A DNA stretch of 64,000 nucleotides, from positions 38,680,532 through 38,744,531 of the forward strand of contig NC_087064.1 of the NCBI RefSeq assembly GCF_963678635.1. The letters are read 5' to 3'. Made by a program: the position numbers and the translations under genes. Every line of letters starts with the position of its first letter. The stretch's first letter is position 1. Shown here piece after piece: positions 25,316-38,903 of this stretch. The notes below the pieces were generated by a model, which did not search any database, had not been told where the DNA came from, and worked only from the letters and a program-made list of their open reading frames with translations. The DNA is from Symsagittifera roscoffensis (lineage: Eukaryota > Xenacoelomorpha > Acoela > Convolutidae).

Positions 25316-25681
25316 ATGAAAACCACCTTAGATGGGCTTCCGCGACCCTTGGTTGAGCTGCAGGAGCTACTGATCGAAGCGGATTACCCCTATTTTGAGC
25401 TGAAAAATGGGGGTCTCAGGGCTCTAAAACGCATGTTTGAGCTTAAAGAAGTACCCGCACAGCTTCGGTTCAGGTTTGCAAAGTTAGATATGGTTGATGG
25501 TCAGCTTCATGAAAAAGATGGCAGCTGTGCATTCGGTAGTTCGAAAGTTATGACCCGAGTCGTAAACAAGCCCAAAATGAGGTCCAAAACTGACGAAGTT
25601 GCTTCAGTTGGCTTGAAAATTAACAAAGCTTACTCGCAGAGATTCCGGGATAAGCCCATTCGCTTGCTCGTAAAAAAATGA
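25316..25681 (+). pseudogene. Representative satellite B unit with full-length 121-codon frame
   Basis: This is one of the longest single-unit frames, starting at a real ATG (MKTTLDGLPRPL) and ending LLVKK before TGA. The composition is that of a soluble, charged, helix-prone peptide. I see no signal peptide, membrane segment or known domain. At the position where most units read TAG after NKACS or NKAYS, this unit reads CAG (Gln), so the frame continues into RFRDKPIRLLVKK. The next unit's ATG overlaps this unit's TGA as ATGA. I do not recognise the family. It could be a captured exon amplified as a satellite; expression is not supported by anything visible. Confidence 0.4.
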
Positions 25682-28600
25682 AAACCACCTTAGATGGGCT
25701 TCCACGACCCTTGGTTGAGCTGCAGGAGCTACTGATCGAAGCGGATTACCCCTATTTTGAGCTGAAAAATGGGGGTCTCAGGGCTCTAAAACGCATGTTT
25801 GAGCTTGAAGGAGTGATCGCACAGCTTTGATGCAGGTTTGCGAAGTTAGAAATGGTTGATGGTCAGCTGCATGAAAAAGATGGGAGCTGTGCAACCGGTG
25901 GTTCAAAAGGCATGACCCGAGCCGTGAACAAGCTTAAAACGAGGTCCAAAACTGACGAAGTTGATTCAGTTGGCTTCAAAAATAACAAAGCTTGCTCTTA
26001 GAGCTTCCGAGATAAGCCCATTCGCTTCCTCGTGAGAAAAAGTCTTAAAACCACTTTAAATGAGATTGCGCGACCCTTGGTTGAGCTGCAGGAGCTACTG
26101 ATCGAAGCGGAAGACCCGTATTTTGAGCTGAAAAAAGGGTGCCTCAGGGCTCTAAAACGCATGTTTGAGCTTAAAGGAGTGCTCGCACAGCTTTGATGCA
26201 GGTTTGCGAAGTTAGAAAGGGTTGATGGTCAGCTGCATGAAAAAGATGGGAGCTGTGCAACCGGTGGTTCAAAAGTTATGACCCGAGCCGTGAACAAGCT
26301 TAAAATGAGGTCCAAAACTGACGAAGTTGCTTCAGTTGGCTTGAAAGTTAACAAAGCTTGCTCGTACAGCTTCCGGGATAAGCCCATTCACTTGCTCGTA
26401 AAAATATAAGAACCATCTTAGATGGGCTTGCACGACCCTTGGTTGAGCTGCAGGAGCTACTGATCGAAGCGGATTACTCCTATTTTGAGCTGAAAAATGG
26501 GGGTCTCAGGGCTCTAAAACGCATGTTTGAGCTTAAAGGAGTGCTCGCAAAGCTTTGATGCAGGTTTGCGAAGTTAGAAATGGTTGATGGTCAGCTGCAT
26601 GAAAAAGATGGGAGCTGTGCAACCGGTGGTTCAAAAGTTATGACCCGAGCCGTGAACAAGCTTAAAATGAGGTCCAAAACTGACGAAGTTGCTTCAGTTG
26701 GCTTGAAAGTTAACAAAGCTTACTCGTAGAGCTTCCGGGGTAAGCCCATTCGCTTGCTCGTAAAAAAATGAAAACCACCTTAGATGGGCTTCCGCGACCC
26801 TTGGTTGAGCTGCAGGAGCTACTGATCGAAGCGGATTACCCCTATTTTGAGCTGAAAAATGGGGGTCTCAGGGCTCTAAAACGCATGTTTGAGCTTAAAG
26901 AAGTACCCGCACAGCTTCGGTTCAGGTTTGCAAAGTTAGAAATGGTTGATGGTCAGCTGCATGAAAAAGATGGGAGCTGTGCAACCGGTGGTTCAAAAGG
27001 CATGACCCGAGCCGTGAACAAGCTTAAAATGAGGTCCAAAACTGACGAAGTTGATTCAGTTGGCTTCAAAAATAACAAAGCTTGCTCTTAGAGCTTCCGA
27101 GATAAGCCCATTCGCTTCCTCGTGAGAAAAAGTCTTAAAACCACTTTAAATGAGATTGCGCGACCCTTGGTTGAGCTGCAGGAGCTACTGATCGAAGCGG
27201 AAGACCCGTATTTTGAGCTGAAAAAAGGGTGCCTCAGGGCTCTAAAACGCTTGTTTGAGCTTAAAGGAGTGCGCGCACAGCCTCGATTCAGTTTTGCGAA
27301 AATAGATATGGTTGATGGTCAGCTGCATGAAAAAGATGGGAGCTGTGCAACCGGTGGTTCAAAAGTTATGACCCGAGCCGTGAACAAGCTCAAAATGAGG
27401 TCCAAAACTGACGAAGTTGATTCAGTTGGCTTCAAATATAACAAAGCTTGCTCGTAGAGCTTCCGAGATAAGCCCATTCCCTTTATCGTGAAAAAAAAGG
27501 TCTTAAAACTACCTGAGATGAGCTTGCGCGACCCTTGGTTGAGCTGCAGGAGCTACTGATCGAAGCGGAAGATCCCTACTTTGAGCTGAAAAATGGGGGT
27601 CTCAGGGCTCTAAAACGCTTGTTTCAGCTTGAAGAAATGCTCGCACAGCTTCGGTTCAGGTTTGCAAAGTTAGATATGGTTGATGGTCAGCTTCATGAAA
27701 AAGATGGGAGCTGTGCAACCGGTAGTTCGAAAGTTATGACCCGAGTCGTAAACAAAACCAAAATGAGGTCCAAAACTGACGAAGTTGCTTCAGTTGGCTT
27801 GAAAATTAACAAAGCTTACTCGCAGAGATTCCGGGATAAGCCCATTCGCTTGCTCGTAAAAAAAATGAAAACCACCTTAGATGGGCTTCCACGACCCTTG
27901 GTTGAGCTGCAGGAGCTACTGATCGAAGCGGATTACCATTATTTTGAGCTGAAAAATGGGGGTCTCAGGGCTCTAAAACGCATGTTTGAGCTTAAAGGAG
28001 TGCTCGCACAGCTTTGATGCAGGTTTGCGAAGTTAGAAATGATTGATGGTCAGCTGCATGAAAAAGATGGGAGCTGTGCAACCGGTGGTTCAAAAGTTAT
28101 GACCCGAGCCGTGAACAAGCTTAAAATGAGGTCCAAAACTGACGAAGTTGATTCAGTTGGCTTCAAAAATAACAAAGCTTGCTCTTAGAGCTTCCGAGAT
28201 AAGCCCATTTGCTTCCTCGTGAGGAAAAGTCTTAAAAACACTTTAAATGAGATTGCGCGACCCTTGGTTGAGCTGCAGGAGCTACTGATCGAAGCGGAAG
28301 ACCCGTATTTTGAGCTGAAAAAAGGGTGCCTCAGGGCTCTAAAACGCTTTTTTGAGCTTATAGGAGTGCGCGCAAAGCCTCGGTTCAGTTTTGCGAAGTT
28401 AGATATGGTTGATGGTCAGCTGCATGAAAAAGATGGGAGCTGTGCAACCGGTGGTTCAAAAGTTATGACCCGAGCCGTGAACAAGCTCAAAATGAGGTCC
28501 AAAACTGACGAAGTTGATTCAGTTGGCTTCAAATATAACAAAGCTTGCTCGTAGAGCTTCCGAGATAAGCCCATTCCCTTTATCGTGAAAAAAAAGGTCT

Positions 28601-31600
28601 TAAAACTACCTGAGATGAGCTTGCGCGACCCTTGGTTGAGCTGCAGGAGCTACTGATCGAAGCGGAAGATCCCTACTTTGAGCTGAAAAATGGGGGTCTC
28701 AGGGCTCTAAAACGCTTGTTTCAGCTTGAAGAAATGCTCGCACAGCTTCGGTTCAGGTTTGCAAAGTTAGATATGGTTGATGGTCAGCTTCATGAAAAAG
28801 ATGGGAGCTGTGCAACCGGTAGTTCGAAAGTTATGACCCGAGTCGTAAACAAAACCAAAATGAGTTCCAAAACTGACGAAGTTGCTTCAGTTGGCTTGAA
28901 AATTAACAAAGCTTACTCGCAGAGATTCCGGGATAAGCCCATTCGCTTGCTCCTAAAAAAATGAAAACCACCTTAGATGGGCTTCCACGACCCTTGGTTG
29001 AGCTGCAGGAGCTACTGATCGAAGCGGATTACCCCTATTTTGAGCTGAAAAATGGGGGTCTCAGGGCTCTAAAACGCATGTTTTAGCTTAAAGGAGTGCT
29101 CGCACAGCTTTGATGCAAGTTTGCGAAGTTAGAAATGGTTAATGGTCAGCTGCATGAAAAAGATGGGAGCTGTGCAACCGGTGGTTCAAAAGTTATGACC
29201 CGAGCCGTGAACAAGCTTAAAATGAGGTCCAAAACTGACGAAGTTGATTCAGTTGGCTTCAAAAATAACAAAGCTTGCTCTTAGAGCTTCCGAGATAAGC
29301 CCATTCGCTTCCTCGTGAGAAAAAATTTTAAAACCACTTTAAATGAGATTGCGCGACCCTTGGTTGAGCTGCAGGAGCTACTGATCGAAGCGGAATACCC
29401 GTATTTTGAGCTGGAAAAAGGGTGCCTCAGGGCTCTAAAACATTTGTTTGAGCTTAAAGGAGTGCGCGCACAGCCTCGGTTCAGTTTTGCGAAGTTAGAT
29501 ATGGTTGATGGTCAGCTGCATGAAAAAGATGGGAGCTGTGCAACCGGTGGTTCAAAAGTTATGACCCGAGCCGTGAACAAGCTCAAAATGAGGTCCAAAA
29601 CTGACGAAGTTGATTCAGTTGGCTTCAAATATAACATAGCTTGCTCGTACAGCTTCCGGGATAAGCCCATTCACTTGCTCGTAAAAAAATAAGAACCATC
29701 TTAGATGGGCTTGCACGACCCTTGGTTGAGCTGCAGGAGCTACTGATCGAAGCGGAAGACCCGTATTTTGAGCTGAAAAAAGGGTGCCTCAGGGCTCTAA
29801 AGCGCTTGTTTGAGCTTGAAGGAGTGCGCGCACAGCCTCGGTTCAGTTTTGCGAAGTTAGATATGGTTGATGGTCAGCTGCATGAAAAAGATGGGAGCTG
29901 TGCAGCCGGTGGTTCAAAAGTTATGACCCGAGCCGTGAACAAGCTCAAAATGAGGTCCAAAACTGACGAAGTTGATTCAGTTGGCTTCAAATATAACATA
30001 GCTTGCTCGTACAGCTTCCGGGATAAGCCCATTCACTTGCTCGTAAAAAAATAAGAACCATCTTAGATGGGCTTGCACGACCCTTGGTTGAGCTGCAGGA
30101 GCTACTGATCGAAGCGGAAGACCCGTATTTTGAGCTGAAAAAAGGGTGCCTCAGGGCTCTAAAACATTTGTTTGAGCTTAAAGGAGTGCGCGCACAGCCT
30201 CGGTTCAGTTTTGCGAAGTTAGATATGGTTGATGGTCAGCTGCATGAAAAAGATGGGAGCTGTGCAACCGGTGGTTCAAAAGTTATGACCCGAGCCGTGA
30301 ACAAGCTCAAAATGAGGTCCAAAACTGACGAAGTTGATTCAGTTGGCTTCAAATATAACAAAGCTTACTCTTAGAGCTTCCGAGATAAGCCCATTCGCTT
30401 CCTCGTGAAAAAAAGTCTTAAAACCACTTTAAATGAGATTGCGCGACCCTTGGTTGAGCTGCAGGAGCTACTGATCGAAGCGGAAGACCCGTATTTTGAG
30501 CTGAAAAAAGGGTGCCTCAGGGCTCTAAAGCGCTTGTTTGAGCTTGAAGGAGTGCGCGCACAACCTCGGTTCAGTTTTGCGAAGTTAGATATGGTTGATG
30601 GTCAGCTGCATGAAAAAGATGGGAGCTGTGCAACCGGTGGTTCAAAAGTTATGACCCGAGCCGTGAACAAGCTCAAAATGAGGTCCAAAACTGACGAAGT
30701 TGATTCAGTTGGCTTCAAATATAACAAAGCTTACTCTTAGAGCTTCCGAGATAAGCCCATTCGCTTCCTCGTGAAAAAAAAGTCTTAAAACCACTTTAAA
30801 TGAGATTGCGCGACCCTTGGTTGAGCTGCAGGAGCTACTGATCGAAGCGGAAGACCCGTATTTTGAGCTGAAAAAAGGGTGCCTCAGGGCTCTAAAGCGC
30901 TTGTTTGAGCTTGAAGGAGTGCGCGCACAGCCTCGGTTCAGTTTTGCGAAGTTAGATATGGTTGATGGTCAGCTGCATGAAAAAGATGGGAGCTGTGCAA
31001 CCGGTGGTTCAAAAGTTATGACCCGAGCCGTGAACAAGCTCAAAATGAGGTCCAAAACTGACGAAGTTGATTCAGTTGGCTTCAAATATAACATAGCTTG
31101 CTCGTACAGCTTCCGGGATAAGCCCATTCACTTGCTCGTAAAAAAATAAGAACCATCTTAGATGGGCTTGCACGACCCTTGGTTGAGCTGCAGGAGCTAC
31201 TGATCGAAGCGGAAGACCCGTATTTTGAGCTGAAAAAAGGGTGCCTCAGGGCTCTAAAGCGCTTGTTTGAGCTTAAAGGAGTGCTTGCACAGCTTCGGTT
31301 GAGGTTTGCGAAGTTAGATATGGTTAATGGTCAGCTGCATGAAAAGATGGGAGCTGTGCGACCAGTGGTTCAAAAGTTATGACCCGAGCCGTGAACAAGC
31401 TTAAAATGAGGTCCAAAACTGACGAAGTTGCTTCAGTTGGCTTGAAAGTTAACAAAGCTTGCTCGTACAGCTTCCGGGATAAGCCCATTCACTTGCTCTT
31501 AAAAAATAAGAACCATCTTAGATGGGCTTGCACGACCCTTGGTTGAGCTGCAGGAGCTACTGATCGAAGCGGATTACCCCTATTTTGAGCTGAAAAATGG

Positions 31601-34600
31601 GGGTCTCAGGGCTCTAAAACGCTTGTTTGAGCCTAAAGGAGTGCTCGCACAGCTTCGGTTCAGGTTTGCGAAGTTAGATATGGTTGATGGTCAGCTGCAT
31701 GGAAAAGATGGGAGCTGTACAAGCGGTGGCTTAAAAGTTATGACCCGAGTCGTAAACAAGCCCAAAATGAGGTCCAAAACTGACGAAGTTGCTTCAGTTG
31801 GCTTGAAAATTAACAAAGCTTACTCGTAGAGCTTCCGGGGTAAGCCCATTCGCTTGCTCGTAAAAAAAATAAGAAACACCTAAGATGGGCTTCCGCGACC
31901 CTTGGTTGAGCTGCAGGAGCTACTGATCGAAGCGGATTACCCCTATTTTGAGCTGAAAAATGGGGGTCTCAGGGCTCTAAAACGCATGTTTGAGCTTAAA
32001 GGAGTGCTCGCAAAGCTTTGATGCAGGTTTGCGAAGTTAGAAATGGTTGATGGTCAGCTGCATGAACAAGATGGGAGCTGTGCAACCGGTGGTTCAAAAG
32101 TTATGACCCGAGCCGTGAACAAGCTTAAAATGAGGTCCAAAACTGACGAAGTTGCTTCAGTTGGCTTGAAATGTAACAAAGCTTGCTCGTACAGCTTCCG
32201 GGATAAGCCCATTCACTTGCTCGTAAAAAAATAAGAACCATCTTAGATGGGCTTGCACGACCCTTGGTTGAGCTGCAGGAGCTACTGATCGAAGCGGATT
32301 ACCCCTATTTTGAGCTGAAAAATGGGGGTCTCAGGGCTCTAAAACGCATGTTTGAGCTTGAAGGAGTGCTCGCACAGCTTTGATGCAGGTTTGCGAAGTT
32401 AGAAATGGTTGATGGTCAGCTGCATGAAAAAGATGGGAGCTGTGCAACCGGTGGTTCAAAAGTTATGACCCGAGCCGTGAACAAGCTTAAAATGAGGTCC
32501 AAAACTGACGAAGTTGCTTCAGTTGGCTTGAAAGTTAACAAAGCTTACTCGTAGAGCTTCCGGGGTAAGCCCATTCGCTTGCTCGTAAAAAAATGAAAAC
32601 CACCTTAGATAGGCTTCCGCGACCCTTGGTTGAGCTGCAGGAGCTACTGATCGAAGCGGATTACCCCTATTTTGAGCTGAAAAATGGGGGTCTCAGGGCT
32701 CTAAAACGCATGTTTGAGCTTAAAGAAGTACCCGCACAGCTTCGGTTCAGGTTTGCAAATTTAGATATGGTTGATGGTCAGCTTCATGAAAAAGATGGCA
32801 GCTGTGCATTCGGTAGTTCGAAAGTTATGACCCGAGTCGTAAACAAGCCCAAAATGAGGTCCAAAACTGACGAAGTTGCTTCAGTTGGCTTGAAAATTAA
32901 CAAAGCTTACTCGTAGAGCTTCCGGGGTAATCCCATTCGCTTGCTCGTAAAAAAATGAAAACCACCTTAGATGGGCTTCCGCGACCCTTGGTTGAGCTGC
33001 AGGAGCTACTGATCGAAGCGGATTACCCCTATTTTGATCTGAAAAATGGGGGTCTCAGGGCTCTAAAACGCATGTTTGAGCTTAAAGGAGTGCTTGCACA
33101 GCTTTGATGCAGGTTTGCGAAGTTAGAAATGGTTAATGGTCAGCTGCATGAAAAGATGGGAGCTGTGCGACCAGTGGTTCAAAAGTTATGACCCCAGCCG
33201 TGAACAAGCTCAAAATGAGGTCCAAAACTGACGAAGTTGATTCAGTTGGCTTCAAATATAACAAAGCTTGCTCGTAGAGCTTCCGAGATAAGCCCATTCC
33301 CTTTATCGTGAAAAAAAAGGTCTTAAAACTACCTGAGATGAGCTTGCGCGACCCTTGGTTGAGCTGCAGCAGCTACTGATCGAAGCGGAAGATCCCTACT
33401 TTGAGCTGAAAAATGGGGGTCTCAGGGCTCTAAAACGCTTGTTTCAGCTTGAAGAAATGCTCGCACAGCTTCGGTTCAGGTTTGCAAAGTTAGATATGGT
33501 TGATGGTCAGCTTCATGAAAAAGATGGGAGCTGTGCAACCCGTAGTTCGAAAGTTATGACCCGAGTCGTAAACAAAACCAAAATGAGGTCCAAAACTGAC
33601 GAAGTTGCTTCAGTTGGCTTGAAAATTAACAAAGCTTACTCGAAGAGATTCCGGGATAAGCCCATTCGCTTGCTCGTAAATAAATGAAAACCACCTTAGA
33701 TGGGCTTCCACGACCCTTGGTTGAGCTGCAGGAGCTACTGATCGAAGCGGATTACCCCTATTTTGAGCTGAAAAATGGGGGTCTCAGGGCTCTAAAACGC
33801 ATGTTTGAGCTTAAAGGAGTGCTCGCACAGCTTTGATGCAGATTTGCGAAGTTAGAAATGGTTGATGGTCAGCTGCATGAAAAAGATGGGAGCTGTGCAA
33901 CCGGTGGTTCAAAAGTTATGACCCGAGCCGTGAACAAGCTTAAAATGAGGTCCAAAACTGACGAAGTTGATTCAGTTGGCTTCAAAAATAACAAAGCTTG
34001 CTCTTAGAGCTTCCGAGATAAGCCCATTCGCTTCCTCGTGAGAAAAAGTCTTAAAACCACTTTAAATGAGATTGCGCGACCCTTGGTTGAGCTGCAGGAG
34101 CTACTGATCGAAGCGGAAGACCCGTATTTTGAGCTGAAAAAAGGGTGCCTCAGGGCTCTAAAGCGCTTGTTTGAGCTTGAAGGAGTGCGCGCACAGCTTT
34201 GATGCAGGTTTGCGAAGTTAGAAATGGTTAATGGTCAGCTGCATGAAAAGATGGGAGCTGTGCGACCAGTGGTTCAAAAGTTATGACCCCAGCCGTGAAC
34301 AAGCTCAAAATGAGGTCCAAAACTGACGAAGTTGATTCAGTTGGCTTCAAATATAACAAAGCTTGCTCGTAGAGCTTCCGAGATAAGCCCATTCCCTTTA
34401 TTATGAAAAAAAAGGTCTTAAAACTACCTGAGATGAGCTTGCGCGACCCTTGGTTGAGCTGCAGCAGCTACTGATCGAAGCGGAAGATCCCTACTTTGAG
34501 CTGAAAAATGGGGGTCTCAGGGCTCTAAAACGCTTGTTTCAGATTGAAGAAATGCTCGCACAGCTTCGGTTCAGGTTTGCAAAGTTAGATATGGTTGATG

Positions 34601-37600
34601 GTCAGCTTCATGAAAAAGATGGGAGCTGTGCAACCGGTAGTTCGAAAGTTATGACCCGAGTCGTAAACAAAACCAAAATGAGGTCCAAAACTGACGAAGT
34701 TGCTTCAGTTGGCTTGAAAATTAACAAAGCTTACTCGAAGAGATTCCGGGATAAGCCCATTCGCTTGCTCGTAAAAAAATGAAAACCACCTTAGATGGGC
34801 TTCCACGACCCTTGAATGAGCTGCAGGAGCTACTGATCGAAGCGGATTACCCCTATTTTGAGCTGAAAAATGGGGGTCTCAGGGCTCTAAAACGCATGTT
34901 TGAGCTTAAAGGAGTGCTCGCACAGCTTTGATGCAGATTTGCGAAGTTAGAAATGGTTGATGGTCAGCTGCATGAAAAAGATGGGAGCTGTGCAACCGGT
35001 GGTTCAAAAGTTATGACCCGAGCCGTGAACAAGCTTAAAATGAGGTCCAAAACTGACGAAGTTGATTCAGTTGGCTTCAAAAATAACAAAGCTTGCTCTT
35101 AGAGCTTCCGAGATAAGCCCATTCGCTTCCTCGTGAGAAAAAGTCTTAAAACCACTTTAAATGAGATTGCGCGACCCTTGGTTGAGCTGCAGGAGCTACT
35201 GATCGAAGCGGAAGACCCGTATTTTGAGCTGAAAAAAAGGGTGCCTCAGGGCTCTAAAGCGCTTGTTTGAGCTTGAAGGAGTGCGCGCACAGCCTCGGTT
35301 CAGTTTTGCGAAGTTAGATATGGTTGATGGTCAGCTGCATGAAAAAGATGGGAGCTGTGCAACCGGTGGTTCAAAAGTTATGACCCGAGCCGTGAACAAG
35401 CTCAAAATGAGGTCCAAAACTGACGAAGTTGATTCAGTTGGCTTCAAAAATAACAAAGCTTGCTCTTAGAGCTTCCGAGATAAGCCCATTCGCTTCCTCG
35501 TGAGAAAAAGTCTTAAAACCACTTTAAATGAGATTGCGCGACCCTTGGTTGAGCTGCAGGAGCTACTGATCGAAGCGGAAGACCCGTATTTTGAGCTGAA
35601 AAAAGGGTGCCTCAGGGCTCTAAAGCGCTTGTTTGAGCTTGAAGGAGTGCGCGCACAGCCTCGGTTCAGTTTTGCGAAGTTAGATATGGTTGATGGTCAG
35701 CTGCATGAAAAAGATGGGAGCTGTGCAACCGGTGGTTCAAAAGTTATGACCCGAGCCGTGAACAAGCTCAAAATGAGGTCCAAAACTGACGAAGTTGATT
35801 CAGTTGGCTTCAAAAATAACAAAGCTTGCTCTTAGAGCTTCCGAGATAAGCCCATTCGCTTCCTCGTGAGAAAAAGTCTTAAAACCACTTTAAATGAGAT
35901 TGCGCGACCCTTGGTTGAGCTGCAGGAGCTACTGATCGAAGCGGAAGACCCGTATTTTGAGCTGAAAAAAGGGTGCCTCAGGGCTCTAAAGCGCTTGTTT
36001 GAGCTTGAAGGAGTGCGCGCACAGCCTCGGTTCAGTTTTGCTAAGTTAAATATGGTTGATGGTCAGCTGCATGAAAAAGATGGGAGCTGTGCAACCGGTG
36101 GTTCAAAAGTTATGACCCGAGCCGTGAACAAGCTCAAAATGAGGTCCAAAACTGACGAAGTTGGTTCAGTTGGCTTCAAATATAACATAGCTTGCTCTTA
36201 GAGCTTCCGAGATAAGTCCATTCGCTTCCTCGTGAAAAAAGTCTTAAAACCACTTTAAATGAGATTGCGCGACCCTTGGTTGAGCTGCAATAGCTACTGA
36301 TCGAAGCGGAAGACCCGTATTTTGAGCTGAAAAAAGGGTGCCTCAGGGCTCTAAAGCGCTTGTTTGAGCTTAAAGGAGTGCTTGCACAGCTTCGGTTGAG
36401 GTTTGCGAAGTTAGATATGGTTAATGGTCAGCTGCATGAAAAGATGGGAGCTGTGCGACCCGTGGTTCAAAAGTTATGACCCGAGCCGTGAACAAGCTCA
36501 AAATGAGGTCCAAAACTGACGAAGTTGATTCAGTTGGCTTCAAATATACCAAAGCTTGCTCGTAGAGCTTCCCAGATAAGCCCATTCCCTTTATCGTGAA
36601 AAAAAAGGTCTTAAAACTACCTTAGATGAGCTTGCGCGACCCTTGGTTGAGATGCAGGAGCTACTGATCGAAGCGGAAGATCCCTACTTTGAGCTGAAAA
36701 ATGGGGATCTCAGGGCTCTAAAACGCTTGTTTCAGCTTGAAGAAATGCTTGCACAGCTTCGGTTCAGGTTTGCAAAGTTAGATATGGTTGATGGTCACCT
36801 TCATGAAAAAGATGGGAGCTGTGCAACCGGTAGTTCGAAAGTTATGACCCGAGTCGTAAACAAAACCAAAATGAGGTCCAAAACTGACGAAGTTGCTTCA
36901 GTTGGCTTGAAAATTAACAAAGCTTACTCGCAGAGATTCCGGGATAAGCCCATTCGCTTGCTCGTAAAAAAATGAAAACCACCTTAGATGCGCTTCCGCG
37001 ACCCTTGGTTGAGCTGCAGGAGCTACTGATCGAAGCGGATTACCCCTACTTTGAGCTGAAAAATGTGTGTCTCAGGGCTCTAAAACGCATGTTTGAGCTT
37101 GAAGGAGTGCTCGCACAGCTTTGGTGCAGGTTTGCGAAGTTAGAAATGGTTGATGGTCAGCTCCATGGTAAAGATGGGAGCTGTACAACCTGTGGTTCAA
37201 AAGTTAAAACCCGAGCCGTAAACGAGCTCAAAATGAGGTCCAAAACTGACGAAGTTGCTTCAGTTGGCTTGAAAATTAACAAAGCTTACTCGTAGAGCTT
37301 CCGGGATAAGCCCATTCGCTTGCTCGTAAAAAAATAAGATACACCTTAGATGGGCTTGCGCGACCCTTGGTTGAGCTGCAGGAGCTACTGATCGAAGCGG
37401 ATTACCCCTATTTTGAGCTGAAAAATGGGGGTCTCAGGGCTCTAAAACGCTTGTTTGAGCTTAAAAGAGTGCTTGCACAGCTTCGGTTCAGGTTTGCGAA
37501 GTTAGATATGGTTACTGGTCAGCTGCATGGTAAAAATGGGAGCTGTACAACCAGTGGTTCAAAAGTAATGATCCGAGCCGTAAACAAGATCAAAATGAGG

Positions 37601-37610
37601 TGCAAAACTG

Positions 37611-38903
37611 ATGAAGTTGCTTCAGTTGGCTCGAAAATTAACAAAGCTTGCTCGTAGAGCTTCCGGGATAAATTCCTTCGCTTTCTCCAAAAAAATGAGT
37701 CTAAGAACCACCTTAGATGAGCTTGCGCGACCCTTGGTTGAGCTGCAGGAGCTACTGATCCTAGCGGAAGACCCGTATTTTGAGCGAAAAAAAGGTTGTC
37801 TCAGGGCTTTAAAATGCTTGTTTGAGCTTAAAGGAGGGTTTGCACAGCTTCGATTTAGGTTAGCGAAGTTTGATATGGTTGCTAGTCAGCTGCATGAAAA
37901 AGTTATGACCCGAGTCGTAAACAAGCTCAAAATGAGGTCCAAAACTGATGAAAGTGCTTCAGTTGGCTCGAAAGTTAACAAAGCTTGCTCGTAGAGCTTC
38001 CGGGATAAATTCCTTCGCTTTCTCCAAAAAAATGAGTCTAAGAACCACCTTAGATGAGCTTGCGCGACCCTTGGTTGAGCTGCAGGAGCTACTGATCCTA
38101 GCGGAAGACCCGTATTTTGAGCGAAAAAAAGGTGGTCTCAGGGCTCTAAAATGCTTGTTTGAGCTTAAAGGAGTGCTTGCACAGCTTCGGTTCAGGTTTG
38201 CGAATTTAGATATGGTTGATGGTCAGCTGCATGGTAAAGATGGGAGCTGTACAACCGGTGGTTTAAAATTAATGACCCGAGCCGTAAACAAGCTCAAAAT
38301 GAGGTCCAAAACTGACGAAGTTGCTTCAGTTGGCTCGAAAATTAACAAAGCTTACTCGTAGAGCTTCCGGGATAAGCCCATTCGCTTGCTCGTAAAAAAT
38401 AAGAACCACCTTAGATGGGCTTGCGCGACCCTTGGTTGAGCTGCAGGAGCTACTGATCGAAGCGGATTACCCCTATTTTGAGCTGAAAAATGAGGGTCTC
38501 AGGGCTCTAAAACGCTTGTTTGAGCTTAAAAGAGTGCTCGCACAGCTTCGGTGCAGGTTTGCGAAGTTAGATATGCTTACTGGTCAGCTGCATGGTAAAG
38601 ATGGGAGCTGTACAACCAGTGGTTCAAAAGTAATGACCCGAGCCGTAAACAAGCTCAAAATGAGGTCCAAAACTGATGAAGTTGCTTCAGTTGGCTCGAA
38701 AGATAACAAAGCTTGCTCGTAGAGCTTCGGGGATAAATTTCTTCGCTTTCTCCAAAAAAATAAGTCTAAGAACCACCTTAGATGAGCTTGCGCGACCCTT
38801 GGTTGAGCTGCAGAAGCTACTGATCCTAGCGGAAGACCCGTATTTTGAGCGAAAAAAAGGGGGTCTCAGGGCTCTAAAGCGCTTGTTTGAGCTTAAAGGA
38901 GTG
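37611..38903 (+). repeat. Diverged right-hand units of satellite B
   Basis: The last units before the gap form a distinct subtype: they read LILAEDPYFERKKG instead of LIEAEDPYFELKKG, and their boundary is TTCGCTTTCTCCAAAAAAAT instead of CGCTTGCTCGTAAAAAAAT. One unit lacks about nine codons around the DGSC block. The longer frames here (127 and 137 codons) cross a unit boundary. Edge divergence of this kind is usual where unequal exchange no longer homogenises units. Confidence 0.75.

Larger units (their letters stand above)
19867..38903 (+). repeat. Satellite B array, ~363.5 bp unit, about 53 copies
   Basis: Units open with ACCACCTTAGATG and GCGACCCTTGGTTGAGCTGC and close with GCCCATTCGCTTGCTCG and an A-run. 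From the landmark at 20,259 to that at 38,432, 50 unit steps average 363.5 bp (individual steps 359-367). In the plus frame most units read about 96-121 codons with shared landmarks VELQELLIEA, DPYFELK, LRALKRLFEL, FAKLDMVDGQLHEKDGSC and MRSKTDEVASVG. Unlike satellite A this unit is GC-balanced and looks protein-derived. Stops recur at a fixed position, and subsets carry frameshifts, so no single long protein is encoded. The array runs into the assembly gap, so its true length is unknown. Confidence 0.93.

Noticed and set aside
1813-38903. CRISPR-like direct repeat arrays
   Set aside because: Units are contiguous 171-860 bp repeats without unique spacers, in a eukaryotic sequence context.
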